A stretch of 64,000 nucleotides of DNA, taken from the NCBI RefSeq assembly GCF_020037025.1, contig NZ_JAIQLH010000059.1, forward strand, positions 1 to 64,000, read 5' to 3'. How positions within the stretch are numbered: position 1 is the stretch's first letter; each line of letters opens with the position of its first letter. Positions 17,877 to 27,385 of the stretch are shown here, in pieces. Below the pieces are notes generated by a model. That model was not told the origin of the DNA, made no database searches, and saw nothing but the letters and a program-made list of their open reading frames with translations. This DNA comes from Streptomyces huiliensis (GTDB lineage Bacteria; Actinomycetota; Actinomycetes; Streptomycetales; Streptomycetaceae). The translations under genes and the position numbers were made by a program.

Positions 17877-20759
17877 TTGCGCAGTCCCGGAGCACGTTCA
17901 GGCAGAGCGAGAAGATCGAGGAAAAGCAGAGCACAGAGCGGCATATCGGGTGCGGCGGCGCTGATCGGCGCCGCCGCACTCGTCGTCTCGGCGGTCCCCG
18001 CCCACGCCGACCCGGGGAAGCCCGCGGACGGCCCCGGCCAGGTGATCCCGGCGGGCAAGACCGCGACGCCGGCCCTGGTCCGGGGCATCCGGGAGCCGGT
18101 CAAGGCCACCGGCAGCCCGGCCGACGCGGCCCGCGGCCACCTCGCGGAGAAGAAGGGCCGCTACCGCATCGCCGACCCCGGCCGTGACCTGCGGCCGGTG
18201 CAGACCCTGAGCTCGGGGACGGCCGAGACGGTACGGCTCCAGCAGCGGCACCGGGGCGTGGAGGTCCTGGGCGGCCAGTACGTCGTGCGGATGGAGCACA
18301 AGGACGGCAAACGCGTCGTCACCGGCACCTCCGGCAAGTACTTCACGGGGCTGAAGACCGCCACCACCCCCGAGGTCGACGCCGAACTCGCCGTCGAACG
18401 GGCCGTCGGCGCCACCGAGGACCGGCTCGCCGGGAAACGGGCGGCTGCCGGACCCCGCAAGGGCGCGGACGACCGGGAAGACGCGGACAAGGCGCCCGCC
18501 CTCACCGGCACCGCCCGCGGCCTGGTCGTCCTGCCCAAGGGCGAGGGCGTCCTCACCCAGCACGTCACCGTCCGCGGCGCCGACCCGGCCACCGGCCGGC
18601 CGGTGCTGGAGGAGGTGTACGTCGACGCGAAGTCCGGCTACCCGGTCCTCCAGTACAGCGCCATCAAGACGTTCGGCCCGCAGGGTACCCCCGCCGGAAA
18701 GCCCGCCGCCGCGAACGGGACCCGCACCGCCGCACGGCACGGCCTGGCGGCCGACGGGCCCCAGGACGGCACCGCCGGCACCGGCGTCCGGCTCGACGGC
18801 AAGTCCGTCGACCTCCAGGTGTTCAAGGACGCGGAGCGCAACGAGTACGTCATGCGCGACCTGTCCCGGATGCGCGACAGCACCAAGAACGAGCTCTCCA
18901 CTTGGGACGCCCGCGGCAAGTCCGTCGACGAGACCTCCGGCACCTGGCCCGAGGGCGTCAAGGAGTTCGGCTCGGCCGGACCGGCGTTCGGCAAGGAGGC
19001 CACCGAGGCCGGCGCGGTCGACGCGCACTGGGCCGCGGGCAAGGTCTACGACTACTACCGGACCGTGCACGGCCGGAACAGCCTCAACGGCCGCGGCATG
19101 GCCATCAAGTCCCTGGTGGGCGTGAGCTACTGGGGCATGCCGTACGTCAACGCCTTCTGGGACGGCACCAAGATGGTGTACGGCAACGGCGACGCCGAAT
19201 ACCGGCCGCTCTCCGCCGGCCTGGACGTCGTCGGCCACGAGATGACCCACGGCGTCGTCGAGAACTCCGCGAACCTGGTCTACGCCGGCCAGTCGGGCGC
19301 CATGAACGAGGCCATCGCCGACTACTTCGGCAACGCCATCAAGAACGACACCCACGGCATCGCCATGGACGACCCCGACTCGGGTCTGCTGGGCGAGTCG
19401 CTGTGCCGCACCAAGTCGCCGCGCGCCTGCGCGTTCCGCGACCTGAACGACGGGAGGACCACCTCCAAGTCCTTCCTCGGCGTGGGCTTCGGCACCGACA
19501 ACGGCGGTGTCCACCTCAACTCGACGATCTTCTCCGGCGCCCTGTGGGACATCCGGCAGGACCTGGACAAGACGCTCGCCGACAAGCTCGTCTACAAGGC
19601 GCTGACCGAGTACATCACCCCGCTGGACGGCTTCACCGAGGGTCGCAACGCGGTGCTCGCCGCGGCGAAGGACCTCAAGCTCACCGACGCCCAACTGCGG
19701 ACGGTCGAGCGCTCGTTCAACGCCCACGGCATCGTCCCCGGCTGGGAGCTCGCCATGGGCGTGGACTCCGACCAGCTGCTGGGCAAGGTCAACACCAACG
19801 AGAGCCGCGCGGGCGCGGGCGGCGGCTGGTGGGCCGCGTCCAAGTCCAACGACGACGGCACCGAGGCGTACTCCGTCTGGGCCGGCCGCACGGACGGCAC
19901 CGGCACGCCCAAGCTGATCAGCCCCAACGACGGCCGCTTCCACGTCGACCCGGTCACCGACGGCAAGACGGTGGTGTGGATGGCGTACAAGGGCCGGAGC
20001 GTCGATCTCCTGTCCCGGTCGCTGGCCGGCGGGCCGATCAAGGTGCTTCACCACAACCGGTACCGCTTCACCTCGCTGGCGGTCGAGGGCAAGACGGTGG
20101 TCTTCGAGGAGCACGGCCGGCGCGGCTACACCGCGGCGATGTACATGAGGCTGGGCCAGGACGACGAACCGGTCCGCATCCCGCCCTCCGAGGGCACCGG
20201 CCGCTTCAACCGGACCAGTCACCCCTCGCTGCGCGACGGCCGGATCGCCTTCGCCGACACGCACCGCGTCGACCAGGTGTACCGGAACGAGCTCGGGATC
20301 ATCGACGTCGCGAGCGGCACCCGGACGGCGGTCAAACCGGCCGACGTCCAGCCCACGGTCAACGCCACGGCGATCACCGGCAAGCACGTCTTCTGGCTGA
20401 GCATGGCGGAGTACGGGACCGGTCTGACCGCGGTGCGCCGCGCGGATCTGGACGGCGGGAACATCGTCGACATCAGCCCCGCGGCGGGCAAGGACGCGCT
20501 GGCCGGCGTGCTGCTCACGGCCACCGACGAGGCGGTGACCGTCCTGGCGCAGACCCCGGACACCGAGTACCGCAACGAGACGCTGTCCAAGCTGTGGCAG
20601 TTCTCGCCGGACGGCGCCCGCAAGGGCCGGGTCTCCTGCAACCGCGGTGAGCAGCTGGGCGGCGCGGCGGACACCGGCACCCGCGTGGTGTGGAACGACG
20701 CGACGACCGGCTACACCGATCTGGTGACCCGGCACCGCCCGGCCGGCAGCTGCGGCTGA
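17877..20759 (+). CDS. Secreted M4 (thermolysin-type) metalloprotease with C-terminal propeller-like region
   Basis: A 960-residue exported zinc protease. The signal peptide is a long basic n-region followed by AALIGAAALVVSAVPAHA. A propeptide with FTP/PepSY-like domains (about 75-270) follows. The M4 catalytic domain (about 285-620) has HEMTH (H454, E455, H458) and the third ligand E478 in NEAIADYFG, at the thermolysin spacing, and GGVHLNS supplies the downstream catalytic histidine. Residues about 640-955 form WD40/TolB-like beta repeats (GKTVVWMAYKG, GRIAFADTH, DTGTRVVWND) in place of the usual P/homB domain. TTG 17877 is preceded by GGAGGGGGAG. A strong hairpin follows the gene. Confidence 0.92.
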   Translation: MRSPGARSGRARRSRKSRAQSGISGAAALIGAAALVVSAVPAHADPGKPADGPGQVIPAGKTATPALVRGIREPVKATGSPADAARGHLAEKKGRYRIADPGRDLRPVQTLSSGTAETVRLQQRHRGVEVLGGQYVVRMEHKDGKRVVTGTSGKYFTGLKTATTPEVDAELAVERAVGATEDRLAGKRAAAGPRKGADDREDADKAPALTGTARGLVVLPKGEGVLTQHVTVRGADPATGRPVLEEVYVDAKSGYPVLQYSAIKTFGPQGTPAGKPAAANGTRTAARHGLAADGPQDGTAGTGVRLDGKSVDLQVFKDAERNEYVMRDLSRMRDSTKNELSTWDARGKSVDETSGTWPEGVKEFGSAGPAFGKEATEAGAVDAHWAAGKVYDYYRTVHGRNSLNGRGMAIKSLVGVSYWGMPYVNAFWDGTKMVYGNGDAEYRPLSAGLDVVGHEMTHGVVENSANLVYAGQSGAMNEAIADYFGNAIKNDTHGIAMDDPDSGLLGESLCRTKSPRACAFRDLNDGRTTSKSFLGVGFGTDNGGVHLNSTIFSGALWDIRQDLDKTLADKLVYKALTEYITPLDGFTEGRNAVLAAAKDLKLTDAQLRTVERSFNAHGIVPGWELAMGVDSDQLLGKVNTNESRAGAGGGWWAASKSNDDGTEAYSVWAGRTDGTGTPKLISPNDGRFHVDPVTDGKTVVWMAYKGRSVDLLSRSLAGGPIKVLHHNRYRFTSLAVEGKTVVFEEHGRRGYTAAMYMRLGQDDEPVRIPPSEGTGRFNRTSHPSLRDGRIAFADTHRVDQVYRNELGIIDVASGTRTAVKPADVQPTVNATAITGKHVFWLSMAEYGTGLTAVRRADLDGGNIVDISPAAGKDALAGVLLTATDEAVTVLAQTPDTEYRNETLSKLWQFSPDGARKGRVSCNRGEQLGGAADTGTRVVWNDATTGYTDLVTRHRPAGSCG

Positions 20760-20785
20760 GGTTCTGACGGTTCGCGCGCTCACGA

Positions 20786-20819
20786 CCGTGCCCCCGGCGC
20801 CGATGTGCCGGGGGCACGG
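20786..20819. terminator. Hairpin terminator after the M4 protease
   Basis: CCGTGCCCCCGGC (20786-20798) pairs perfectly with 20807-20819 across an 8-nt loop. It lies between convergent genes and should serve both. Confidence 0.85.
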
Positions 20820-20867
20820 CCTCGCCCGCGGGCGCCTATGCCCGCAGGGGCTTCGCCCGCGGCGGCC

Positions 20868-21725
20868 TCAGCCGTTGGCCAGTGCCTGGAGGCGGGTCAG
20901 CGAGCCGTTGAAGCGGTCGTGGTCGCCCACGACCGGCCCGGTGTCGGTGTACTGCCAGAAGGTGTGGAAGCTCCAGCCGGACGGGAGCGTCCCGGGGGAG
21001 TCGGCGTACCGCGGGATCCACAGCGGGTTGACGGTCCCGAAGCCCGCGTAGTCGCCGGTGCACCGCTGCCACCAGCCCGTGGAGGTGTAGATGACGGCGT
21101 CGCGGCCGGTGCGCTGCCGGTAGGCGCGGAAGAAGTCGCCGATCCAGTCGACGAGGGCGGCGCCGGCCATGCCGTAGCAGACGTCGCCGTAGGGGTTGTA
21201 CTCCATGTCGAGCACGCCCGGCAGCGTCTTGCCGTCGGCGGACCAGCCGCCGCCGTGGTCGGCGAAGTAGTTCGCCTGGGCGGTGCCGTCGGAGTGGTCG
21301 GGCAGCGCGAAGTGGTACGCGCCGCGGAGCATGCCGGCGTTGTAGGAGCCGTTGTACTGCTGGGTGAAGTACGGGTTGGTGTAGCCGGTGCCCTCGGTGG
21401 CCTTGACGTAGGCGAAGCGGACGCCGGAACCCCGGAGGGTGCTCCAGGCCACGTTGCCGTTGTGGCTGCTGACGTCCACGCCCTCGACGGACGCGGTCAG
21501 CCGCGGCGGTTCGCCGCCGGCCCCGCCGCCTTCGTGGAGGCGGACGGTGGAGCCCATCCAGTCGCGGTCCGGATGGCCCGGGCGGGGCGGCGCGAAGCCG
21601 TCACCGCCGGCGCGGGCGGTGCCGGGGAGGGCGGCGAGCAGGGCGAGTACGGAGAGGAGGGCGGTCAGCAGGGTGCGGAGAGCCGCCCGGGTGTGGGGGG
21701 TGGTGGGGGAGGGGAGTGCGGACAT
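20868..21725 (-). CDS. Secreted GH25 lysozyme-like muramidase
   Basis: A 285-residue protein with a signal peptide (LRTLLTALLSVLALLAALPGTARA, cleavage near residue 39) and a GH25 domain from about 80. The catalytic-type acidic residues are D84 in GVDVSSHNGN, and D173 and E175 in LDMEYNP. Other landmarks are FAYVKATEGTGY, GAYHFALP and FWQYTDTG. It cleaves the N-acetylmuramyl glycosidic bond in peptidoglycan. Start ATG 21725, with GGAGG 5-9 nt upstream; a much longer reading frame lacks a signal peptide at its start. Divergent from a MarR gene. Confidence 0.92.
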   Translation of the reverse strand: MSALPSPTTPHTRAALRTLLTALLSVLALLAALPGTARAGGDGFAPPRPGHPDRDWMGSTVRLHEGGGAGGEPPRLTASVEGVDVSSHNGNVAWSTLRGSGVRFAYVKATEGTGYTNPYFTQQYNGSYNAGMLRGAYHFALPDHSDGTAQANYFADHGGGWSADGKTLPGVLDMEYNPYGDVCYGMAGAALVDWIGDFFRAYRQRTGRDAVIYTSTGWWQRCTGDYAGFGTVNPLWIPRYADSPGTLPSGWSFHTFWQYTDTGPVVGDHDRFNGSLTRLQALANG

Positions 21726-21796
21726 GCTGCCTCCGGGACCTCGGTGGGGGGAGGAGGAACCGATCGGTACGCGCATGATTGGCGCGGCCATGACAT

Positions 21797-21829
21797 GAGT
21801 GGGGTCACTCGACAAGCTACGCGGGTAGC
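21797..21829. promoter_or_regulatory. Two adjacent inverted repeats between lysozyme and MarR genes
   Basis: GAGTG-GGGT-CACTC (21797-21810) and GCTAC-GCGG-GTAGC (21816-21829) lie side by side in the divergent intergenic region. They are candidate operators for the MarR protein; arms are short (5 bp). Confidence 0.35.
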
Positions 21830-21955
21830 TCCGCCGGGCGGTAGGCCCCCGGGTTGCCGTCGTTGGTCTAATCCTGCGAAATACTGGCGGAGCTGCGGCG
21901 ACCTGCCGCGACCCGGGCAAAGTTTCACGTACTGGAAAGCCGGAGAGGGCCCCAC

Positions 21956-22450
21956 GTGCACCAGACCACCACGCCGCCTCCCGAGGAGGGCGGCACGGAC
22001 CAGCGCACCGCCAGTGGTGAGGACCACCCGTTCCTCGCCCTGGAACGCGAGCTCTCCGTGTTCCTGCGCCGCGCCCGCGCCTCCTCGGGGGAGATGGCGC
22101 GCGAGGTCCACCCGGAGCTCGAACCGGCCGCCTACGGCCTGCTCGTCCGGCTGGCCGACGCCGGCCGCCAGCGCGCCACCGACCTCGCCGCCTACTTCGG
22201 CGTCGGCAAGGCCACCATGAGCCGCCAGCTGCGCGCCCTCGGCGAACTCGGCCTGGTCACCCGCACCCCCGACCCGGCGGACGGCCGCGCGTCGCTGGTC
22301 GCCCTCACCGAGGAGGGGCACGCCCGCTTCAGCCGCGTCCGCGACGCCCGCCGGGGCCAGTACATGCGCAAACTCGCCGACTGGGACCGCGGCGAGATCG
22401 GCGAACTGGCCCGCCTGCTGCACCGGCTCAACACCACGCTGGGCGGCTGA
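21956..22450 (+). CDS. MarR-family transcriptional regulator
   Basis: A 164-residue winged-helix regulator. A disordered N-terminus (1-24) is followed by alpha1 LERELSVFLRRAR, the recognition region RATDLAAYFGVGKATMSRQLRALGELGLVTR, and the wing PDPADGRASLVALTEEG. The start is GTG 21956 with GGAGAGGG upstream. It is divergent from the lysozyme gene and is probably autoregulated. The ligand is unknown. The 286 bp after it hold no gene: only CGAACGGGC repeats (about 22600-22645) and CCCCCGGCCTCCCTGCCG repeats (about 22670-22715). Confidence 0.93.
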   Translation: MHQTTTPPPEEGGTDQRTASGEDHPFLALERELSVFLRRARASSGEMAREVHPELEPAAYGLLVRLADAGRQRATDLAAYFGVGKATMSRQLRALGELGLVTRTPDPADGRASLVALTEEGHARFSRVRDARRGQYMRKLADWDRGEIGELARLLHRLNTTLGG

Positions 22451-22736
22451 CGGGCTCCCTGGGGAGAGCGGATCGTTCATCTGTCTCCCGGTGACGCTGG
22501 CGGGGGCGTGACGGCGGACGGCCGTTCCGGACGGATACCCGCCCTGGGCCGTCCACCGCCGGAGAATCACCCGGACCGCCGCGTCCGAACGAGGCTCCGG
22601 CCGAACGGGCGTCCGAACCGAACGGGCGCCCCGCCCGAACGGGTCCCGGCCGCGGACGGCACCTGCACCCCCCCCGGCCTCCCTGCCGCCCCCGGCCTCC
22701 CTGCCGCCCCCGGTCTCCCGCCCTGCCCCCGGCCGG

Positions 22737-23510
22737 CTAGAGCTCCGCGTACACCGCCGCCGCGTCGTCGTGCACCTTCCCCCGCCGGAAGAGGCGCCGG
22801 TCCGGGTCGGCCAGCTCCGCCGCCCGGACCCGGTCGACCAGGCCCCGTGGGCCGCTCTTCGCCAGCAGCCCGGCGCAGGCGGTCCAGTCGCCCTCGGCGA
22901 AGACCTCCACCCAGCGGGCCGCGCCGTCGCTGAGCGCGGCCAGCGCGCGGACCTCCGCGCGCGGCAGCACGCCCGCGACGGCCAGGGCGGCGACGGCCGG
23001 GTCGGCGGCGGCCGTGTGGAAGCCGCCCTCCGCGTTCCGGTGGGCGTCCGTCACCGGCCCGAGGGCGGCGAGCCGGGCGATCCGGTCGTCGAGGACGGCG
23101 GTCACCGCGCCGTCCGCGCCCTCCACCAGGAGGACGGAGTCCGACAGCACCAGGTACTCCACCCGCCGCTCGTCCCACCGGGCCGCCACCACGGTGGCCT
23201 GCGGGGTGCGGCGGTGACCGAGATCACAGTGGTCCCGGTGGGCGTCCGCGGTGCGGGTGATCGCGTCGGTGAGGCACTGGCGGAGCGTCAGCTCGCGCCG
23301 GGTGGCGCACAGTTCCAGCAGTGCGCCGCCCAAACGCGCCGTGAACCAGGGAACGCCGTGCTCACACCCGTCGTCCCCGTCCTGCGGCGGCGTCACGCCG
23401 TCCAGCAGCGCCAGCGCGCCACCCTGCCCGGAAGCGGGCAGGACCGCCGACACGAAGTCCTCGTTGGGCCGGGCCGGGTCGCCCGGCAGGGTGGCCAGCT
23501 CGATGCGCAT
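22737..23510 (-). CDS. PP2C-like protein phosphatase domain protein
   Basis: A 257-residue protein recalling a divergent PP2C/SpoIIE-type Ser/Thr phosphatase: N-terminal ARPNEDFVSAVLPA, GGALALLDGVTPPQDGDDG (metal-binding Asp), ATVVAARWDERRVEYLVLSDSVLLV, RALAALSDGAARWVEVF (second Asp) and KVHDDAAAVYAEL (the C-terminal DD). Start ATG 23510, whose product begins MRIELATLPGDPARPNED, fits the conserved start; no ribosome site is visible. A longer reading to 23747 has no domain content. Divergent from the conservon by about 290 bp. Confidence 0.8.
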   Translation of the reverse strand: MRIELATLPGDPARPNEDFVSAVLPASGQGGALALLDGVTPPQDGDDGCEHGVPWFTARLGGALLELCATRRELTLRQCLTDAITRTADAHRDHCDLGHRRTPQATVVAARWDERRVEYLVLSDSVLLVEGADGAVTAVLDDRIARLAALGPVTDAHRNAEGGFHTAAADPAVAALAVAGVLPRAEVRALAALSDGAARWVEVFAEGDWTACAGLLAKSGPRGLVDRVRAAELADPDRRLFRRGKVHDDAAAVYAEL

Positions 23511-23802
23511 GGGGCCAGTGTGCACGAGCCCCGATTTCCGCGGCGGTTGACGCGCATCCTTCCGGCGGGCCGGGCGGTTTACCGGGTGGCGGTTGCCGGG
23601 GGCGGGCGCGGCGGACACGACGAACGCGGCAGCGGCGGCGTGCGGCCGGTGGACGATCACGGCAACTTCCGGGACGGAACCCCACACCTTCGGGTGTGGC
23701 GGACGGATGACCGGCGCCCGCCCCGCCCCCGTGCTGACAAGGTCCACTCAGCGCCAGGGGTGGGCGGGACCCAGACCGGACGAGATCGGATTGTGAGCAC
23801 CG

Positions 23803-26421
23803 GTGCGGAAGAAGCGGCTTCGGGGCGGGCGACGGGAGCGACAGACCACGGGGGTGCCGGAAGGCACCGCCCGCGCCCGCAACCGGCTCGTCCTCTCCGT
23901 CGCGACCGCCTCTCTGGCGGTCCTCGGCGCGGGCGCGCTGGGCGTCGCGGACGCCTACCGCGACGCCGCGGACACCGCGCGGCTCGTCCCCACGGCCAGG
24001 GCCGCGAGCGACGCCGTGCGCCTCGCCCACGAGCTGGCGGACGAGCGCGACGCGGTCACCGAGTACGCGGCGGCCGGCCGCGGCCCCGTACCGGCCGCCC
24101 TCGCGGCCCGGCACGGCCGGACGGACCGGCGCCTCGGCGCGTTCCTCACCTCGGCGACGACGCGTGCCGGCCTTCCCGAGGCCGTCCGCACCCGCCTCGA
24201 CGGCCTGGCCCGCGAGCGGCGCACCGCCCTCACCGGCTCCGCCGACCCGCTGACCGTCTTCCGCACGTACACCTCCACCGTGCAGGCCCTGCACGGCGTC
24301 GCCGGTACCCTCGCCGCCCGGCTGCCCGAACGGGCCGGGACGGGCGACGGCGAGGCCGTGGCGCTGCTCGGCCGCGCGGTCGAGGAGGCGTCCGCCACCC
24401 GCGGACTGCTCCTGGCCTCCTACGCCGCCTCCGCCGCCCACCGCGAACGGCCCGAACTGGCCGCCGCCGCCCAGCAGACCGACACCCGCGAGCGCGCCGC
24501 CCGCGCCGACTTCGCCCAGCTCGCCCCGGCCAAGGCCCGTGACGCCTACGCCCGGGAGATGAGCGGCCCGGACGTCTCCGCCGCCGAGACCCGGCTCCCC
24601 GCCCTGGTCGCGGGAGAGCGGGTGCAGGACACCGGGCCGGTACGCGCCCTGCTCGCCACCCGCCTCGACCGGATGCGCGGCGTCGAGTCCGACCTCGCCG
24701 CCGCCGAGGCCGCCCACCTGGCGCGGGTGCACGACCGCGACGTGACGGCCTTCCAGGTCCGCGCCGGGCTGGTCGCCCTCTGCTTCGCGGCCGCCCTGCT
24801 CGGCGGCGTCCGGGCCACCCGCTCGCTGACCCGCCCGCTGACCGCCCTCCGGCAGGGCGCCCGCCGGGTCTGCGCCGACCCGGGCGCCACCGAGCCGGTC
24901 GCCTTCAAGGGCCGGGACGACGAGTTCGCCGAGATCGCCCGCTCGGTCAACGTCCTGCACGGCACGGTCGTCCGGCAGCGCGAGCGCATCGCCCTCCTGG
25001 AGGGCGAACGCGCCCGGCTGGACGCCGCCCGCCAGGACCTCGCCGACGAGCGCGACACGCTGCGCGCCCGCGACCGGGACCGCGAGGAGCGCCTCGCCGG
25101 CCTCACCGGACGCGCCCACACCACCTGCGCCAGCCTGTCGCTGCGCACCCTCGGCCTCGTCGAACGGCAGCTGACCGTCATCGAGGGCCTGGAGGCCCAC
25201 GAGGCCGACCCCGACCGTCTCGACGTCCTCTTCAAGCTCGACCACCTCGCCACCCGGATGCGCAGGCACAGCGAGAACCTGCTGGTCCTGGCCGGTTCCG
25301 AGCACGTCGGCGGGCACGCGGGGACGGTCTCCCTGCTGGACGTGCTGCGGGCCGCCGTCAGCGAGATCGAGCGGTACGAGCGGGTCCGCATCCACTCGCT
25401 CCCGGCCCGCTCCCAGCTCGCCGGCTTCGCCTCGGACGACATCAGCCACCTCGTCGCCGAACTCCTGGAGAACGCCACGGCGTTCTCGCCGCCGGACGTG
25501 CCCGTGCAGGTCTGCGGCTGGCTGCTGGAGAACGGCGACGTGATGCTGTCCGTCCAGGACGAGGGCATCGGCATGGCCCCCGACCGCCTGGAGCAGATCA
25601 ACTCCCTGCTGGCGCAGGCCGATCCGGAGCCCCCCGGCGCCGGTCCCTCGGGCCCCTCGGGTCACGCGGACGACGCCGTGATGGGCCTCGGCCTCTACGT
25701 CGTCGCCCGGCTCGCGGCCCGGCACGGCGTCCGCGTCCAGCTGCGCGAGCAGCGGCCCGGCGGTATCACGGCCGTCGTCGTGCTGCCCGCCCGGCTGCTG
25801 CCCGCGGAGCCGCCGGCCGCCGCCGACCCGCAGTCCGCGCCCCCGGTGCCCGGCGCCTCGACCGCGCCGCCCGTCCAGCTGCCGGGCGCCGCGGCCGAGG
25901 CCAACGCGCACGTCCTGCCCGGGCGTTCGCGGCGGATGGCGGGGTTCGCGCCCCAGCCCGCGGCGTCGGGGCCGCCGGACGACGCGACCATCCAGCTGAT
26001 CGTCCCCGAGCAGGGTGGCCCCGCCGTTCCCGGCGCCGCCACCGTGCCACCCACGGTGCGCCCGCTGAGCCCGGAGGCCCACCCCGTCATCCCCGCTCAG
26101 GCCGGGGGTGGACGGCACGCGCGGCCGGCCGCCCCCGACCCGTACCCCGGGACCGCCGGCGGTGCGGAGGGCCCGGTGACCGGCACCGGATTGCCGAAGC
26201 GCACCCCGCGCCAGGTCCCACAGCCCCCGCCGGTCCAGCGGGTGCGCAAGGGCGTGGACGCGGAGGCGCTGCGGGCCCGGCTCGCCGGGTTCCAGCAGGG
26301 GGCGCGGGAGGGACGGCGCGACGTCGAGCAGGAGCTCGCGGGACGCGAGGACGACCGGCGCCGGGCTCAGGCGCCGGACGCAGGTGGTGACGTCGGCGAT
26401 GTCGAGGAGGCACGCGGTTGA
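23803..26421 (+). CDS. cvnA: Conservon sensor histidine-kinase-like protein CvnA
   Basis: An 872-residue membrane protein. TM1 spans about 29-50, then comes an extracytoplasmic nitrate/nitrite-sensing-like helical domain (50-315), TM2 (about 322-345), HAMP and coiled coil (to about 430), a DHp-like helix pair ending TRMRRHSENLLVLAG, and HATPase_c with ELLENATAFSPP, DEGIGM and VMGLGLYVVARLAARHG. The 200-residue Pro/Ala tail ends in the conserved VDAEALRARLAGFQQGAREGRRDVEQ. Conservon kinases work with CvnB-D as a membrane complex likened to eukaryotic G-protein-coupled systems (family knowledge). GTG 23803 lacks a good ribosome site; the start is uncertain by some tens of codons. Confidence 0.92.
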   Translation: MRKKRLRGGRRERQTTGVPEGTARARNRLVLSVATASLAVLGAGALGVADAYRDAADTARLVPTARAASDAVRLAHELADERDAVTEYAAAGRGPVPAALAARHGRTDRRLGAFLTSATTRAGLPEAVRTRLDGLARERRTALTGSADPLTVFRTYTSTVQALHGVAGTLAARLPERAGTGDGEAVALLGRAVEEASATRGLLLASYAASAAHRERPELAAAAQQTDTRERAARADFAQLAPAKARDAYAREMSGPDVSAAETRLPALVAGERVQDTGPVRALLATRLDRMRGVESDLAAAEAAHLARVHDRDVTAFQVRAGLVALCFAAALLGGVRATRSLTRPLTALRQGARRVCADPGATEPVAFKGRDDEFAEIARSVNVLHGTVVRQRERIALLEGERARLDAARQDLADERDTLRARDRDREERLAGLTGRAHTTCASLSLRTLGLVERQLTVIEGLEAHEADPDRLDVLFKLDHLATRMRRHSENLLVLAGSEHVGGHAGTVSLLDVLRAAVSEIERYERVRIHSLPARSQLAGFASDDISHLVAELLENATAFSPPDVPVQVCGWLLENGDVMLSVQDEGIGMAPDRLEQINSLLAQADPEPPGAGPSGPSGHADDAVMGLGLYVVARLAARHGVRVQLREQRPGGITAVVVLPARLLPAEPPAAADPQSAPPVPGASTAPPVQLPGAAAEANAHVLPGRSRRMAGFAPQPAASGPPDDATIQLIVPEQGGPAVPGAATVPPTVRPLSPEAHPVIPAQAGGGRHARPAAPDPYPGTAGGAEGPVTGTGLPKRTPRQVPQPPPVQRVRKGVDAEALRARLAGFQQGAREGRRDVEQELAGREDDRRRAQAPDAGGDVGDVEEARG

Positions 26422-26966
26422 CTGCATTTTCCCGGGGGGCGACCCCCGTCACCCCCGTCGGCACCCCCGGAATCCCCGGCGGCGTCGCCGGAATCGGCGG
26501 TGTCGGCTACGGACTGAGCCACGAGGCCCGCAACCTCCAGTGGCTGCTCACCGACGTCGTCGAGGAGGTACCCGGCGTCCGCTCCGTGGCGGTCGTGTCG
26601 TCCGACGGGCTGCTGCTGCTCTCCTCCGACCCGCGGCAGCGGCCGGACGGCGGCGGCCCGGTGGACGGCCCCCGGCACTCCAGCGCCGACCTGGCGACGA
26701 TCGTCGCGGGGCTGGGCAGCCTGACCACCGGGGCCGCGTCCCTGATGGACGGGGGCCCGGTCAAACAGACCATGGTGGCCATGGAGGAGGGCAGCCTGTT
26801 CGTCATGACCATCAGCGACGGTTCGCTGCTGGGCGTCCACACCGCCCCGGACTGCGACATGAGCGTCGTCGCTTACCACATGGCGCTCTTCGTCGGCCGG
26901 GCCGGACACGTCCTCACCCCCGAACTCCGGCGCGAACTGCGGCAGTCGGTGGAGGCGGTCAGGTGA
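26418..26966 (+). CDS. cvnB: Conservon roadblock/LC7 protein CvnB
   Basis: A 182-residue roadblock/LC7-domain protein (about 35-150): LSHEARNLQWLLTDVVEEVPG, SVAVVSSDGLLLLSS and LGVHTAPDCDMSVVAYHMALFV. Such proteins regulate the nucleotide state of the small GTPase CvnD. It starts at TTG 26418, overlapping the cvnA stop by 4 bases (TTGA) with GAGGAGG upstream, so translation is coupled. A Gly/Pro-rich N-terminal 33 residues is unusual in length. Confidence 0.92.
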   Translation: MTAFSRGATPVTPVGTPGIPGGVAGIGGVGYGLSHEARNLQWLLTDVVEEVPGVRSVAVVSSDGLLLLSSDPRQRPDGGGPVDGPRHSSADLATIVAGLGSLTTGAASLMDGGPVKQTMVAMEEGSLFVMTISDGSLLGVHTAPDCDMSVVAYHMALFVGRAGHVLTPELRRELRQSVEAVR

Positions 26967-27385
26967 CCGGCGGCTGCGCCGTCCCCGCCCCGGCCGCCCC
27001 GCCTGCCCGGGCCGCCGCGCCCGTCGCCCTCGCGCGCCGCGGCCGGACGGCCCGGGTGCGCCCGTACTCCGCCGCGGGCGGGCGGGCCCCCTGCGGGCAC
27101 GTCCTCCAGGTGGAGACGTTCGTGCAGACCCACGAGCGGCGGCCCGGCGACGCCGGGACCGCCCGGCTGCTCCCCGAGGCGGGCGCCATCGTCGGCCTCT
27201 GCCGCGGCCTGCGGGCCGTCGCCGAGGTCTCCGCGCTGCTGAGGATGCCGCTGGGGGTGGTCCGCGTCCTCCTCGGCGACCTGGCGGACCAGGGAAGAAT
27301 CCGCGTCTACGGCCCCGGTCACGGCACCGGCAGGCCCGACCGCGCGCTGCTCGAAAGGGTCCAGTGTGGACTTCGCAGGATCTGA
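26963..27385 (+). CDS. cvnC: Conservon DUF742 protein CvnC
   Basis: A 140-residue protein. The DUF742 pattern is ARVRPYSAAGGR, then LETFV-like strand, AIVGLCRGLRAVAEVSALLRMPLGVVRVLLGDLADQGRIRVYGPG, a winged-helix-like fold. The start GTG 26963 overlaps the cvnB stop (GTGA), with GGAGG at 26951-26955. Its 3' end overlaps cvnD by 20 bp. CvnC interacts with the other Cvn proteins; its exact role is not known. Confidence 0.9.
   Translation: MTGGCAVPAPAAPPARAAAPVALARRGRTARVRPYSAAGGRAPCGHVLQVETFVQTHERRPGDAGTARLLPEAGAIVGLCRGLRAVAEVSALLRMPLGVVRVLLGDLADQGRIRVYGPGHGTGRPDRALLERVQCGLRRI

Noticed and set aside
17898..20783. Minus-strand open frame of 961 codons
   Set aside because: Antisense shadow of the M4 protease; codon bias keeps the opposite strand open. 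It has no domains, while the plus strand shows a signal peptide and HEMTH motif.
23362..26427. Minus-strand frame of 1021 codons across cvnA
   Set aside because: Shadow of cvnA; Gly/Arg/Asp-rich with no motif, and it runs into the PP2C-like gene in another frame.
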